A stretch of 64,000 nt of DNA, taken from positions 620,001-684,000 of the forward strand of contig JAGYJX010000006.1 in assembly GCA_018401495.1 (NCBI GenBank), in the 5' to 3' direction. Made by a program: the position numbers and the translations under genes. Source of the DNA: Rhodospirillaceae bacterium (GTDB lineage Bacteria; Pseudomonadota; Alphaproteobacteria; Thalassobaculales; Thalassobaculaceae). Below the pieces are notes generated by a model. That model saw only the letters and a list, made by a program, of their open reading frames with translations, had not been told where the DNA came from and searched no databases. Positions 41,380 through 50,697 of this stretch are shown in pieces. Within the stretch, counting starts at the first letter, position 1. Each line of letters begins with the position of its first letter.

Positions 41380-42745
41380 CTAGCGCCGGAAGGTGGCGAC
41401 CAGTTCGATGTGGGGGGACCACAGGAATTGATCAATCGGCGTGACCCGATCGAGCCGATAGCCGCCGTCGATCAGGATCCGCGCGTCGCGCGCGAAGGTC
41501 GCCGGATTGCAGGACACCGCCGCCACCACCGGCACCGCCGACGCGGCGAGGGCTTCGGCCTGGGCCTTGGCTCCGGCGCGCGGCGGGTCGAGCGCCACGA
41601 CGTCGATGCCGGCCAGTTCGGCGCCCTCGTAGGGGCGCTCGAACAGATCGCGGGTCTCGGTCGCCAGCCGGCCGCCGAGCCCGGCGGCATCCGCCGCGGC
41701 GCGCAGCGCCCGATCGCCAGGGCATCGCCGTCGACCGCCGTCACCGGGCCGCCGGCCGCCATCGGCAGGGCCAGGGTGCCGATGCCGGCGAACAGGTCGA
41801 GGCGCCGCCCGGCGCCTTCCGCGGCGGCCAGCACGGCGGCCTGGATCGCGGTCTCGCCCGCCCGGGTGGCCTGCAGGAAGGCGCCCGGCGGCGGGCAGAC
41901 ATCGACGCCGGCAAACCGGATCGCCGGCGTCCGGCGCGCCGCCAGCGGCTCGGTCCGGTCGCGGCCTTCGCCGGAGCGGCGCACCGACAGCCGGGCCAGA
42001 TCCAGTTGCCCGGCCAGCGCCGCCAGCGCCTCCCGGCCGGCGAGGTCCAGCGGCTCGGGAGCACCAGGAGCGCGTCGACACCGGTGTCGAGCAGGGTCAG
42101 GATCAGGTCGGCCTCGGCGGCCTCTCCGAGCCGCTCGCCGAGCGCCGCCCGGAACGCCGGCAGCACGGCCTCGAGCGCCGGATCGAGCACCGGACACTCC
42201 CGCACGTCGACGATCCGCTTGCCCTGGCGCTCGTGGAAGCCGACCACCGCGCCGCCCTTGAGGCGGCGGGCCGCGAGGTCGGCGCGCCGACGGGTCCCCG
42301 GCAGCGAGCGCACCGTCTCGTCCACGGTCACGTCGGCCAGGCCGACCCGGCGCAGATGGCCGCGCACCTGCTCGGCCTTCCAGGCGGCGTAGGGCGCGTC
42401 GGCCCAGTGCTGCAGAGCGCAGCCGCCGCAGGTCATGAAGTGCGGGCAGGGCGGCTCGACCCGGTCCGGCGAGATCTCCAGCAGCTCCATCGGGCTCGCC
42501 GACACGCCCTCGCTGCGGGCGGTCTCCGGTCGGGCCCGCACGCGCTCGCCCGGAAGCGTGAAGGGCACGAACACCGAGCGCTCCTCGACGTCCCAGTCGA
42601 CCTTCACCTCGGCGCGCCCGATGCCGTCGCCGCGGCCGCCGACCAGGTCGATGGTCAGCTCGACCGGGTCGGCGTTGGCCGGCACCCGGCCCTGGCGGAT
42701 CGGGGTCGGTCGGCTCGATCGGCGGCGTCGCGGCGGGCGCATCAT
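41380..42745 (-). CDS. RlmD/TrmA-family 23S rRNA (uracil-5-)-methyltransferase (two frameshifts)
   Basis: SAM-dependent RNA m5U methyltransferase, about 455 residues joined. The first frame has a TRAM domain ([19 protein letters not shown]) and the [4Fe-4S] cluster motif [18 protein letters not shown]. The second frame (from about 42065) has the SAM-binding [20 protein letters not shown]. The third (from about 41715) has [18 protein letters not shown] and the nucleophile [15 protein letters not shown], ending [19 protein letters not shown] 42745 is chosen (MM start). The Fe-S motif favours the RlmD/RumA branch over TrmA. Both breaks are single-base. Confidence 0.88.
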
Positions 42746-42758
42746 CGTTCTCCCGAGG

Positions 42759-42963
42759 TCATGCGCGCGTCCCGTCCACGCGGAAGCCCTTCCACTTCGG
42801 CGCGGACCGGGTGGTGGCGTAGTCGTCCAGCATGACGTTGAAGCTGATGCTGACCCGCTCTTCCGAGGAGCCCGGCGTTGATCGTCCGCGCGTCGTCGGC
42901 GGGCAGGTCGAAGCCCCAGACGGGCGTGGCGAACAGCGGGAAGGCGGCGGTCTGCGCGAACAT
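42759..42963 (-). pseudogene. Internally deleted 2OG-Fe(II) oxygenase-like (TIGR02466-type) gene
   Basis: The minus strand begins MFAQTAAFPLFATPVWGFDLP, the N-terminus typical of TIGR02466 putative 2OG-Fe(II) oxygenases, then jumps after DARTINAGLL, with a frame change, to RVSISFNVMLDDYATTRSAPKWKGF, which is their C-terminal end. The middle of about 130 residues, with the iron-binding His residues, is gone. It is a clear deletion remnant 14 bases before the rRNA methyltransferase start. Confidence 0.65.
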
Positions 42964-43075
42964 CGGATCCTCCGGACATCGAATGACAGGTCCAGGACGG
43001 CCGACTTGTATTCGATTGCGTCCGGCGTGTAAGCATCGACGATGGACGCGGGCGGCGGAGGCGCCGAAGTGATCG

Positions 43076-43507
43076 TCAGGCGGTGCCGACGATCCGGCTC
43101 GGGCGGGTGACGATCCACACCGCGACGATCGCCATGACCGCACCCGACAGCGCCGGCAGCCGCCAGTCGCCGTCGGAGATCCAGACCAGCCCGATCGCCG
43201 TCGCCGCCATCATCGACACCGCCGCGACCTTCGCCTTCACCGGGATGACGCGGTGGGCGTGCCAGTCGCGCACGGTCCGGCCGAAGCGCGGGTGGTTGTA
43301 CAGCCAGAGATGGAAGCGCTCGGACGAGCGCGAGAACGCCCACACCGCGATCAGCAGGAACACCGTGCCCGGCAGGCCCGGCAGGATCACGCCGGCGATG
43401 CCGATCGCCGTGCAGGCGAAGCCGAGCGCGAGCAGGGCCACGCGCGCCGGTCCGCACAGCCGCCGCGCGGCCGGCGGGGAGGTATCGTGTGCAACCGGGT
43501 TGCTCAT
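43076..43507 (-). CDS. DUF454 (YbaN-like) inner-membrane protein
   Basis: A 143-residue membrane protein with about three hydrophobic segments: VALLALGFACTAIGIAGVILPGLPGTVFLLIAVWAF, KVAAVSMMAATAIGLVWI and ALSGAVMAIVAVWIV. The family signature GVILPGLPGTVFLLIAVWAFSRSSERFH is plain. ATG 43507 (MSNPVAHDTS) is preferred to the upstream TTG. The function of DUF454 proteins is not established. Confidence 0.85.
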   Translation of the reverse strand: MSNPVAHDTSPPAARRLCGPARVALLALGFACTAIGIAGVILPGLPGTVFLLIAVWAFSRSSERFHLWLYNHPRFGRTVRDWHAHRVIPVKAKVAAVSMMAATAIGLVWISDGDWRLPALSGAVMAIVAVWIVTRPSRIVGTA

Positions 43508-43559
43508 GCCCGCTCCATACAACGACGGGCGGCGGAACGCAAAGACGACGCCCGGGCGG

Positions 43560-43895
43560 CTATCCCCGGGCCACGGCCGGTGGGCGGTCCAGCACAGCCA
43601 ACCGGTCGGGGCGCTGCCCGTCCCAGGTCTGCGCGAGGTAGTCGATCAGCGGCCGGGCGCCGTCCGGGGCGATCGCGTACACCATGAACCGGCCCTGACG
43701 GCGGGCGTGCACCAGGCCGGCGCGCTCGAGCTGGCCGAGATGGTGCGACAGGGTCGACGACACCACGCCGAGCCGGGTCGCCACGGTCCCGGCGGTGAGC
43801 CCATCCCGACCGGCCGGGGCCAGCAGTCGCAGGATCTCAAGGCGGATCGGGTGCGAGAGGGCCGCGAACGCCCGCGAGGCTGAGGTATCGTCCAT
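43560..43895 (-). CDS. ArsR-family transcriptional regulator
   Basis: A 111-residue winged-helix repressor. Core: ASRAFAALSHPIRLEILRLL, then TVATRLGVVSSTLSHHLGQL (recognition helix) and RAGLVHARRQGRFMVYAIAPDG (wing). It lacks the ELCVCDL cysteine motif of classical ArsR, so the signal is probably not arsenite. A palindrome spans its own start codon, suggesting autoregulation. It may also control the CMD and GST genes 84 bases upstream on the same strand. Confidence 0.88.
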   Translation of the reverse strand: MDDTSASRAFAALSHPIRLEILRLLAPAGRDGLTAGTVATRLGVVSSTLSHHLGQLERAGLVHARRQGRFMVYAIAPDGARPLIDYLAQTWDGQRPDRLAVLDRPPAVARG

Positions 43896-43916
43896 GCTTC
43901 GATAGTCCTCGAAGCA
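43895..43916. promoter_or_regulatory. Probable operator of the ArsR-family regulator
   Basis: Perfect 8-base inverted repeat TGCTTCGA-tagtcc-TCGAAGCA covering the start codon and upstream leader of the regulator gene. Its position and symmetry suit autorepressor binding. Confidence 0.65.
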
Positions 43917-43978
43917 CGCGACATCACGGTTACCGAGGCATGACCGTTTCGTGACGATCGCTTCGCGGGCCGCCGCGC

Positions 43979-44545
43979 CTACTCGAGCTCCGGGGTCTGG
44001 CCGGCTTCCAGCGGGATGTTGAAGGCGTTTATGGTCATCGAGATCAGCGTGTAGTAGCCGAGGATCCCGACCAGATCGACGACGCGGGTGGCGCCCAGCA
44101 CCGCCACCGCCTCGTCGTACAGCGCCTGCGGCACCTTGCGGTCGATGTGCAGGGCCTTGGCGAAGTCGTGCACCACGCGTTCGTCGGCCCTCTCGAACGG
44201 CGGCGTCGCGCGGTTGCGGATCGCCTCGACCACCGCCTCCGACAGGCCGGCCTTCAGGGCGATCGGCTTGTGCACCGTCCACTCGAACTGCGCCGTCCAG
44301 ACCCGGCCGGTCACCAGGATCGCCAGCTCCGAGAGCCTCGGCTCCAGGCTGCTGCCGAACCGGCAGAAGGCACCGAGGCGCTGGGCGTTGTCGGCGAGGC
44401 CGGGGCTGTGCAGCCAGACCGCCAGCGGGCCCTGGACGCGGCCGCGCGGGCCGGCGGCGATGGCGTCGTGGATCGCCTTCTGCTCGGGCGACAGCTGGGC
44501 CGGGTCGAGGGTGGGCAGCCGCGGCGACGGCATGGTCACGGTCAT
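43979..44545 (-). CDS. Carboxymuconolactone decarboxylase (CMD/AhpD-like) family protein
   Basis: A 188-residue all-helical protein. Core: LAVWLHSPGLADNAQRLGAFCRFGSSL, LSELAILVTGRVWTAQFEWTVHKPIALKAGLSEAVVEAI and LGATRVVDLVGILGYYTLISMTINAFNI. The AhpD CxxC pair is absent; EWTVHKP replaces the E-x-x-x-H region, so it is closer to the decarboxylase-like than the peroxidase-partner branch. ATG 44545 starts MTVTMPSPR. It lies 29 bases from the GST gene upstream, so both are probably one transcript. Confidence 0.82.
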   Translation of the reverse strand: MTVTMPSPRLPTLDPAQLSPEQKAIHDAIAAGPRGRVQGPLAVWLHSPGLADNAQRLGAFCRFGSSLEPRLSELAILVTGRVWTAQFEWTVHKPIALKAGLSEAVVEAIRNRATPPFERADERVVHDFAKALHIDRKVPQALYDEAVAVLGATRVVDLVGILGYYTLISMTINAFNIPLEAGQTPELE

Positions 44546-44574
44546 GGAAGGCTCTCCGATATTCGGGGTGCGGG

Positions 44575-45262
44575 TCAGGCGGCGGGCTCGTCGCGGCCGA
44601 TGCCGCCGTGCAGGCCGAGGCAGCGATCGAACCAGGCGTGGATCGGATCGTCGGTGGCGACCAGGGCGAAGGCGCTGGTGCAGCGCGCCCACTGCAGGGT
44701 GCCGAACAGCGTGTAGTCGGCGTAGGTCGGGGCGGTGCCGCCGATGAACGCCTGGTCCTTCACCACCACCCGAAACGGTTCCAGCGTCCGCCGGAAGCCC
44801 TCGACCCGCTCTTCCCGCCCGGCCTGGACCTCGGCGAGCGGCTTGCCGAACCGCTTCTCGCGCGAGCTCGACGAAGTAGTCGAGGTCGGCCGGGTCGAGG
44901 TGCGCCAGGACGTCGGCGACGATCAGCGGCGCCAGCGCCGGCTGGATGGTCAGGTTCACGAAGCTGTTGATCGCCTTCGCCATGCCGCGCCCTTCGGTCG
45001 AGCCGAACAGCGACGGCCGGTCGCGGTAGGTGTCCTCCAGGTATTCGGCGATCGCCCAGCTGTCGCTGACCACCCGCTCGCCGTCGCGGATCACCGGCAC
45101 CAGCGACTGGCCGGAGAACGTCAGCTTGTCCTTCTCGCCGAACTTCACGAGTTCGAGGTCGTAGCCGAGGCCCTTGTGGGCGAGCGCCATGCGGGTGCGC
45201 CAGCCATACGGGCTGAAGCGCTTCGAGTCGCGGCCGCAGAGGTCGTAGAAGGTGATCGCCAT
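44575..45262 (-). CDS. Glutathione S-transferase family protein (one frameshift)
   Basis: About 229 residues joined. The N-terminal thioredoxin-like domain (MAITFYDLCGRDSKRFSPYGW, SLVPVIRDGERVVSDSWAIAEYLED) has the conserved cis-Pro VPV and the SDS motif for glutathione. A missing base near 44866 shifts to the C-terminal helical domain (EKRFGKPLAEVQAGREERVEGF, then AFIGGTAPTYADYTLFGTLQW). It resembles the beta-etherase/fungal Ure2-like bacterial GSTs. Possible role in detoxification with the adjacent CMD protein. Confidence 0.82.
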
Positions 45263-45348
45263 GCCGCGTCTCCCGCACGGGTTCGAGAATCCGGCAGTCG
45301 TAGCATCGCCGGCGGCCGGGCGGCAACGCGGCGCTCGCCGCAACCCCG

Positions 45349-45376
45349 TTGACATCCGCCCGCCGCTCCATAGTCT
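45349..45376 (+). promoter_or_regulatory. Candidate sigma-70 promoter for serC
   Basis: TTGACA (45349-45354), a 16-base spacer and TAGTCT (45371-45376) lie just upstream of the serC leader. The -35 is a perfect consensus match, the -10 is moderate. Transcription from here would include the leader hairpins. Confidence 0.55.
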
Positions 45377-45427
45377 CCGCGTCGGGCCGCCGCTCCCCAA
45401 CGAGCGGTTACATCGAAGGATCGAGAC
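45377..45427 (+). ncRNA. Putative serC leader RNA
   Basis: The 51-base leader holds two small hairpins: CCGCTC-CCCAAC-GAGCGG (45390-45407) and TCGA-AGGA-TCGA (45413-45424). The AGGA ribosome-binding sequence sits in the loop of the second, ending 3 bases before the ATG. Position, two-hairpin plan and genome type match the serC motif described upstream of serC in alphaproteobacteria. I identify it from memory of that motif, not a model search. Regulation of translation initiation is inferred. Confidence 0.6.
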
Positions 45428-46591
45428 ATGAAGCCGCAGCACAAGCCGCGGGTGCCGTTGTTCTCATCCGGACCGTGTGCGAAGCGACCCGGATGGGGCC
45501 CCGCTGTACTCGCCGACGCCGCCCTCGGGCGGTCCCACCGCTCCAAGATCGGAAAAGCCAGGCTCGCCGACGCGATCGAGCGGTCGCGCGCGATCCTCGG
45601 CATTCCCGCCGACTACCGCGTCGGCATCGTGCCGGCCTCCGACACCGGCGCCGTCGAGATGGCGCTGTGGTCGATGCTGGGCGCGCGCGGCGTCGACATG
45701 CTGGCGTGGGAGAGCTTCGGCGCCGGCTGGGTGACCGACGTAACCAAGCAGCTCAAGCTGCAGGACGTGCGCGTGCTGGAGGCCGAGTACGGTCGGATCG
45801 TCGACCTCGCCTCGGTCGATTTCGCCCGCGACGTGGTGTTCACCTGGAACGGCACGACCTCCGGGGTGCGGGTGCCGAACGGCGACTGGATTCCGGCCGA
45901 CCGCCAGGGCCTGGCGATCTGCGACGCGACCTCGGCGGCGTTCGCCATGGAACTGCCCTGGGACAAGCTCGATGTGGTCACCTGGTCCTGGCAGAAGGTG
46001 CTGGGCGGCGAGGCGGCCCACGGCATGCTGGTGCTGAGCCCGCGCGCCGTCGAGCGGCTGGAGAGCTACACCCCGCCCTGGCCGCTGCCGAAGCTGTTCC
46101 GCATGACCTCGAAGGGCAAGCTGAACGAGGGCATCTTCAAGGGCGAGACCATCAACACGCCGTCGATGCTGTGCGTCGAGGACATCCTGGACGCGCTCGG
46201 CTGGGCGGAGCGGATCGGCGGCCTGCCGGGGCTGATCGGCCGCTGCCGGGCCAATCTGGCGGCCATCGAGAAATGGGTGGCGGCGTCGTCCTGGGCCGGG
46301 TTCCTGGCCGAGGACGAGGCGATCCGCTCGCCGACCTCGATCTGCCTGTCGTTCGTCGACCCGGCGTTCCGGGCGTCGTCGCCTGCCGTCCAGGCCGCCA
46401 TCGCCAAGAAGCTGGCGGCACTGGTGGAGGCCGAGGGAGCCGGCTACGACATCGCGGGCTACCGCGACGCGCCGCCGGGGCTGCGGATCTGGGGCGGGGC
46501 GACCGTCGAGACCTCCGACATCGAGGCGCTGCTGCCCTGGCTGGACTGGGCGTGGGACGAGGTCAAGTCAGAGCTCGCGGCCGCCGCGTAA
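45428..46591 (+). CDS. serC: Phosphoserine aminotransferase
   Basis: A 387-residue PLP enzyme converting 3-phosphohydroxypyruvate plus glutamate to phosphoserine, second step of serine biosynthesis. Motifs: [69 protein letters not shown] and [27 protein letters not shown] with the Schiff-base Lys in [10 protein letters not shown]. The long alphaproteobacterial SerC type fits. serA follows on the same strand, 101 bases downstream. Confidence 0.95.
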   Translation: MKPQHKPRVPLFSSGPCAKRPGWGPAVLADAALGRSHRSKIGKARLADAIERSRAILGIPADYRVGIVPASDTGAVEMALWSMLGARGVDMLAWESFGAGWVTDVTKQLKLQDVRVLEAEYGRIVDLASVDFARDVVFTWNGTTSGVRVPNGDWIPADRQGLAICDATSAAFAMELPWDKLDVVTWSWQKVLGGEAAHGMLVLSPRAVERLESYTPPWPLPKLFRMTSKGKLNEGIFKGETINTPSMLCVEDILDALGWAERIGGLPGLIGRCRANLAAIEKWVAASSWAGFLAEDEAIRSPTSICLSFVDPAFRASSPAVQAAIAKKLAALVEAEGAGYDIAGYRDAPPGLRIWGGATVETSDIEALLPWLDWAWDEVKSELAAAA

Positions 46592-46647
46592 GCGGCCGCG
46601 GGCACCCGCCCGGTCCCGAGAAGCGAACCCTTCACACAGCGAAAGGC

Positions 46648-46683
46648 GCGCGCCCCGGCTCGTCCTGAGCCGAGACGGCGCGC
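46648..46683 (+). other. Strong hairpin in the serC-serA intergenic region
   Basis: Nested inverted repeats CGGCTC-gtcct-GAGCCG inside GCGCGC ... GCGCGC lie 9 bases before the serA ATG, occupying the place where a ribosome-binding site would be. It may be a processing, attenuation or translational-control structure for serA. No T tract follows. Confidence 0.6.
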
Positions 46684-46692
46684 GGATCCCCC

Positions 46693-48270
46693 ATGCCCAA
46701 GGTCCTGATCTCCGACAATCTGAGCGACCAGGCGGCCGAGATCTTCCGCAATCGCGGGATCGAGGTCGACGTGAAGACCGGGCTTAAGCCTGACGAGCTG
46801 AAGGCGATCATCGCCGGCTATGACGGCCTCGCGGTGCGCTCGGCCACCAAGGTCACCGCCGACGTGCTGGCGGTGGCCGAGCGCCTGAAGGTGGTCGGCC
46901 GCGCCGGCATCGGCGTCGACAACGTCGACATCCCGACCGCCACGGCGCGCGGCGTGGTGGTCATGAACACGCCGTTCGGCAACGCCATCACCACCGCCGA
47001 GCACGCCATCGCCCTGATGTTCGCGCTGGCCCGCCAGATCCCCCAGGCCGATGCCTCGACCCAGGCCGGCAAGTGGGAGAAGACCCGGTTCATGGGGGTC
47101 GAGCTGACCGGCAAGGTGCTGGGGCTGATCGGCTGCGGCAACATCGGCTCGATCGTCGCCGACCGGGCGCGCGGCCTGCGGATGCGGGTGCTGGCCTACG
47201 ATCCGTACCTGTCCGAGGCGCGGGCGACCGAGCTCGGCGTCCGCAAGGTCGAGCTCGCCGAGCTGTTCGCCGAGGCCGACGTCATCACCCTGCACACCCC
47301 GTTGACCGACGCCACGCGCGGCGTGATCGACGCGGCGGCGATCGCCACGATGAAGCCGGGCGTGCGCATCATCAACTGCGCGCGCGGCGGCCTGGTGGTC
47401 GAGGACGACCTCCGCGCGGCGCTCGATTCCGGGCAGGTCGCCGGGGCGGCGTTCGACGTGTTCGTGACCGAGCCGGCCAAGGAGAACGTGCTGTTCGGGC
47501 ACCCGAACGTGGTCTGCACGCCGCACCTCGGGGCCTCGACCTCCGAGGCCCAGGAGAAGGTGGCGCTGCAGATCGCCGAGCAGATGAGCGACTACCTGCT
47601 GACCGGCGCCGTCAGCAACGCCGTGAACGTGCCGTCGGTCAGCGCCGAGGAGGCGCCGATCCTGCGGCCGTACATGAAGCTGGCGGAGCTGCTGGGATCG
47701 TTCTGCGGCCAGCTGGTCGACGGTCCGGTCGAGGCGGTGTCCCTGGAGTTCGAGGGCCACGCCGCCAAGCTGAACGCCGAGCCGATCAAGGCGGCGGCGC
47801 TGGCCGGCCTGCTGCGCCCGCAGGTCGACAGCGTCAACATGGTCAACGCCCCGTCGATGGCGCACCAGCGCGGCATCGAGGTCAGCGTGACCCGGCACGA
47901 CCGCGAGCCCGACTACCAGACCCTGGTGCGGATGTCGGTCCGCTCCGCCGGCCGCACGCGGGTGCTGGTCGGCACCCTGATCGGCGGCACCAAGCCGCGG
48001 CTGGTCGAGGTGCAGGGGATCGCGGTCGAGGCCGATTTCGGCCGCCACACCCTGTACGTCCGCAACTACGACAAGCCCGGCTTCATCGGCGCCCTCGGCA
48101 CCGCGCTCGGCAACCACGGCGTCAACATCGCCACTTTCCACTTGGGGCGGCGCGACGTCGGCAGCGAGGCGATCGCGCTGGTCGAGGTCGACCAGGCCAT
48201 CGACGGCGCGCTGCTGGCCGAGGTCCAGGGCCTGCCGCACGTGGTCCGGGTGAACGCGCTGTCGTTCTGA
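46693..48270 (+). CDS. serA: D-3-phosphoglycerate dehydrogenase
   Basis: A 525-residue NAD-dependent enzyme for the first committed step of serine synthesis. N-terminal substrate/NAD domains: KVLISDNLSDQAAEIF, VVGRAGIGVDNVDIPTATARG, LTGKVLGLIGCGNIGSIVADRA (GxGxxG), VITLHTPLTDATRGVID and INCARGGLVVEDDL. It continues through the intervening domain to a C-terminal ACT domain (TLYVRNYDKPGFIGALGTALGNHGVNIATFHLGR). The long form with ASB and ACT domains implies possible serine feedback. It is in one transcription unit with serC. Confidence 0.96.
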   Translation: MPKVLISDNLSDQAAEIFRNRGIEVDVKTGLKPDELKAIIAGYDGLAVRSATKVTADVLAVAERLKVVGRAGIGVDNVDIPTATARGVVVMNTPFGNAITTAEHAIALMFALARQIPQADASTQAGKWEKTRFMGVELTGKVLGLIGCGNIGSIVADRARGLRMRVLAYDPYLSEARATELGVRKVELAELFAEADVITLHTPLTDATRGVIDAAAIATMKPGVRIINCARGGLVVEDDLRAALDSGQVAGAAFDVFVTEPAKENVLFGHPNVVCTPHLGASTSEAQEKVALQIAEQMSDYLLTGAVSNAVNVPSVSAEEAPILRPYMKLAELLGSFCGQLVDGPVEAVSLEFEGHAAKLNAEPIKAAALAGLLRPQVDSVNMVNAPSMAHQRGIEVSVTRHDREPDYQTLVRMSVRSAGRTRVLVGTLIGGTKPRLVEVQGIAVEADFGRHTLYVRNYDKPGFIGALGTALGNHGVNIATFHLGRRDVGSEAIALVEVDQAIDGALLAEVQGLPHVVRVNALSF

Positions 48271-48293
48271 TCGGAGGAGGTGAAGGCGGCCTG

Positions 48294-48605
48294 TCAGCTC
48301 TGGTCTTCGTCGAGAAGGGCCGACAGGTCGCGTCCCCCGTAGAGGATTCGATAGACCGTGACCGTTGCGGCTTGGATGCCGAATGCGATTGTGACCCTGC
48401 GACCGAATCCGATCACGCGTAGGCCGGGAAACAGGTCGTCCCGTCGCGTACCGCGCTCCGGGAAATCGGCAAAGCCTCGGCAGTGAGATTCGATACGTTC
48501 GATATAGCCAAGCGCACGGACGTCGCCCGCTCTCTCGGCGATGTAGAGGTAGAGTTGTATCAAGTCGTCTCGAGCCTCTGCTGCGAAGACGACCTCATGC
48601 GTCAC
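48294..48605 (-). CDS. ParE/RelE-family toxin
   Basis: A 103-residue RelE/ParE-fold protein: EVVFAAEARDDLIQLYLYIAE, ALGYIERIESHCRGFADFPERG, RRDDLFPGLRVIGFGRRVTIAF and VTVYRILYGGRDLSALL. The GTG 48605 start overlaps the antitoxin stop by 11 bases, which fits antitoxin-first coupling. Presumed gyrase-targeting toxin by family, not shown by sequence alone. Confidence 0.85.
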   Translation of the reverse strand: MTHEVVFAAEARDDLIQLYLYIAERAGDVRALGYIERIESHCRGFADFPERGTRRDDLFPGLRVIGFGRRVTIAFGIQAATVTVYRILYGGRDLSALLDEDQS

Positions 48606-48885
48606 GGCCGACGCCCTTCCGGCGACGCGCGTGGAGCGCCCGGATCTCGCCGAAAACCTCGTCGGCAGGGAGGGCGCGTGCCGGATCGGTCCGGATGGCG
48701 GCCGCGATCGGGACGACATCCTCGCGCAGCCAGCGATCCACGGCGGCGTCGCGCTCCTGCAGGGCGCGCAGGCCTGCCCGGATGACCTCGCTGCTGGACG
48801 CGTAGGTTCCGGTGGCGACGAGGTTGTCGATATAGAGCGCCTGCTCTGCCGGGAGGCTGAAGGTGCGTCGTTCGGTTGCGGACAT
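48595..48885 (-). CDS. ParD-family antitoxin
   Basis: A 96-residue ribbon-helix-helix antitoxin. N-terminal RRTFSLPAEQALYIDNLVATGTYASSSEVIRAGLRAL is the DNA-binding domain; the charged C-terminal part wraps the toxin. It lies directly upstream of and overlaps the ParE gene. Divergent from the GMC oxidoreductase. It probably represses its own promoter. Confidence 0.87.
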   Translation of the reverse strand: MSATERRTFSLPAEQALYIDNLVATGTYASSSEVIRAGLRALQERDAAVDRWLREDVVPIAAAIRTDPARALPADEVFGEIRALHARRRKGVGRDA

Positions 48886-49008
48886 CAGCCACTTCCATCG
48901 ATGAAACGGAGAAGTATGAAATTATCATACTGCTGGCTGAGTCAAAACCACACGGGGAGGTCGGCTTCCCGGCTTGCCGCAGCCCGGCCCCGCCGCCACA
49001 CTCGGTTC

Positions 49009-50660
49009 ATGCGAACCTACGACTACGTCATCGTCGGGGCCGGGTCGGCGGGGTGCGTGCTGGCGGCGCGCCTGACCGAGGATCCCGACGTCTCGGTCCT
49101 GCTGCTGGAGGCCGGCGGCTGGGACTGGAATCCGCTGATCCACATCCCGCTCGGCGTCGGCAAGCTGGTGCGCTCCAGCCTGCACAGCTGGGGCTACTGG
49201 ACCGAGCCGGAGCCGAACCTCGACGGCCGCAGCCTGTACTGGCCGCGCGGCAAGGTGGTCGGCGGCTCGTCGTCGATCAACTCGATGATCTACATCCGCG
49301 GCCATCCGCGCGACTACGACACCTGGGCGCAGCTTGGCAACCGCGGCTGGGGCTGGGACGACGTGCTGCCGTATTTCCGGCGTTCCGAGGGCCATGTCGA
49401 CCGTCCCGGTGACGATCTGCACGGCGGCGACGGGCCGCTCAAGGTGCAGCGCGGGCGCGGCGACAACCCGCTCTACGACGTCTTTTTCGCCGCCGGCCGG
49501 CAGGCCGGGTACCGCCCGAACGACGATTTCAACGGGCCGGACCAGGAGGGTGTCGGCCGCTACGACTTCACGATCCACAACGGCCGGCGGGCGAGTGCCG
49601 CGTCGTGCTACCTGCGCCCGGCGCTGAAGCGGCCGAACCTGACGGTGGAGACCGGGGCGCTCACCGAGCGGGTGGTGCTGGAGGGCGGCCGGGCGACCGG
49701 CGTCGAGTACCGGCGCCAGGGATCGCTGCACCGGGCGGCGGCGGGGCGCGAGGTGCTGCTGGCCGGCGGCGCGCTGAACTCGCCGCAGGTGCTGATGCTG
49801 TCGGGCATCGGCGACCCGGAGGAGTTGCGGGCGCACGGAATTCCCGTGGTCCACGCCCTGCCGGGGTGGGCCGCGACCTGCAGGACCATCTGGACATCCC
49901 GTTGCAGCACGCCTGCCCGAAGCCGGTGACCCTGCACAGCCTGGTCCGGCTCGACCGCGCCGCCCTCGCCATGGCCCGGGCGGCGCTGTTCCGCACCGGG
50001 CCGGCCGCCACCTTCCCCGCCGAGGGCGGGCTGTTCGTGCGCACCCGGCCGGAGCTCGAGCAGCCGGACATGCAGTGGCACTTCCTGATCGGCCTCGGCG
50101 CCAAGCGGCTGCGGATCCCGCTGCTCTGGCAGCTCAACCGCGACCGCATGGACCGCGACGGCTTCACCATTCGCATGTGCCACCTCCGTCCCGAAAGCCG
50201 GGGGCGGCTGCGGCTGCGGTCCGCCGATCCGGCCGACCGGGTCCGGATCCTCGCCAACTACCACGCCACCGAGACCGACCGGCGGACCTTCCGCGACGGG
50301 CTGCGGATGGCCCGCGACCTGGTGGCGCAGCCGGCCTTCGACGGCTGGCGGGGCGAGGAGCTGAACCCGGGACCGGATGTCGTCTCTGACCAGGACATCG
50401 ACGCCTATGTCCGGCGGATCGCCGAGACCATCTACCACCCGGTCGGGACCTGCCGCATGGGGGTGGACGACGGCGCGGTGGTCGACCCGGACCTGCGGGT
50501 GCGCGGCATCGACGGGCTGCGCGTGATAGACGCCTCGGTCATGCCCCGGCTGATCGGCGGCAACACCAACGCCCCGACCATGATGATTGCCGAGAAGGCG
50601 GTCGACCTGCTGCTGGGCCGCGCCGCGCTCGGCCGTGACCAGCGCCGGGCGGCGGCCTGA
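49009..50660 (+). CDS. GMC-family FAD oxidoreductase (choline/alcohol dehydrogenase type; one frameshift)
   Basis: About 550 residues joined. ATG 49009 opens YDYVIVGAGSAGCVLAARLTEDPDVSVLLLEAG (Rossmann GxGxxG plus Glu). Then come the GMC signature LYWPRGKVVGGSSSINSMIYIRG and LLAGGALNSPQVLMLSGIGD. A missing G in the run at about 49864 shifts to VGRDLQDHLDIPL, and the C-terminus has YHPVGTCRMGVDDGAVVDPDLRVRGIDGLRVIDASVMPRL (catalytic His) and NTNAPTMMIAEKAVDLLLG. It is followed 37 bases later by an aldolase, suggesting a sugar- or polyol-derived substrate. Confidence 0.87.
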
Positions 50661-50697
50661 TGCCGCGACGCCCGCAGAAACGCCCTGGGAGGATACG

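Noticed and set aside
46459..48240. 593-residue open frame antisense to serA
   Set aside because: Fully covered by serA, which has clear catalytic motifs.
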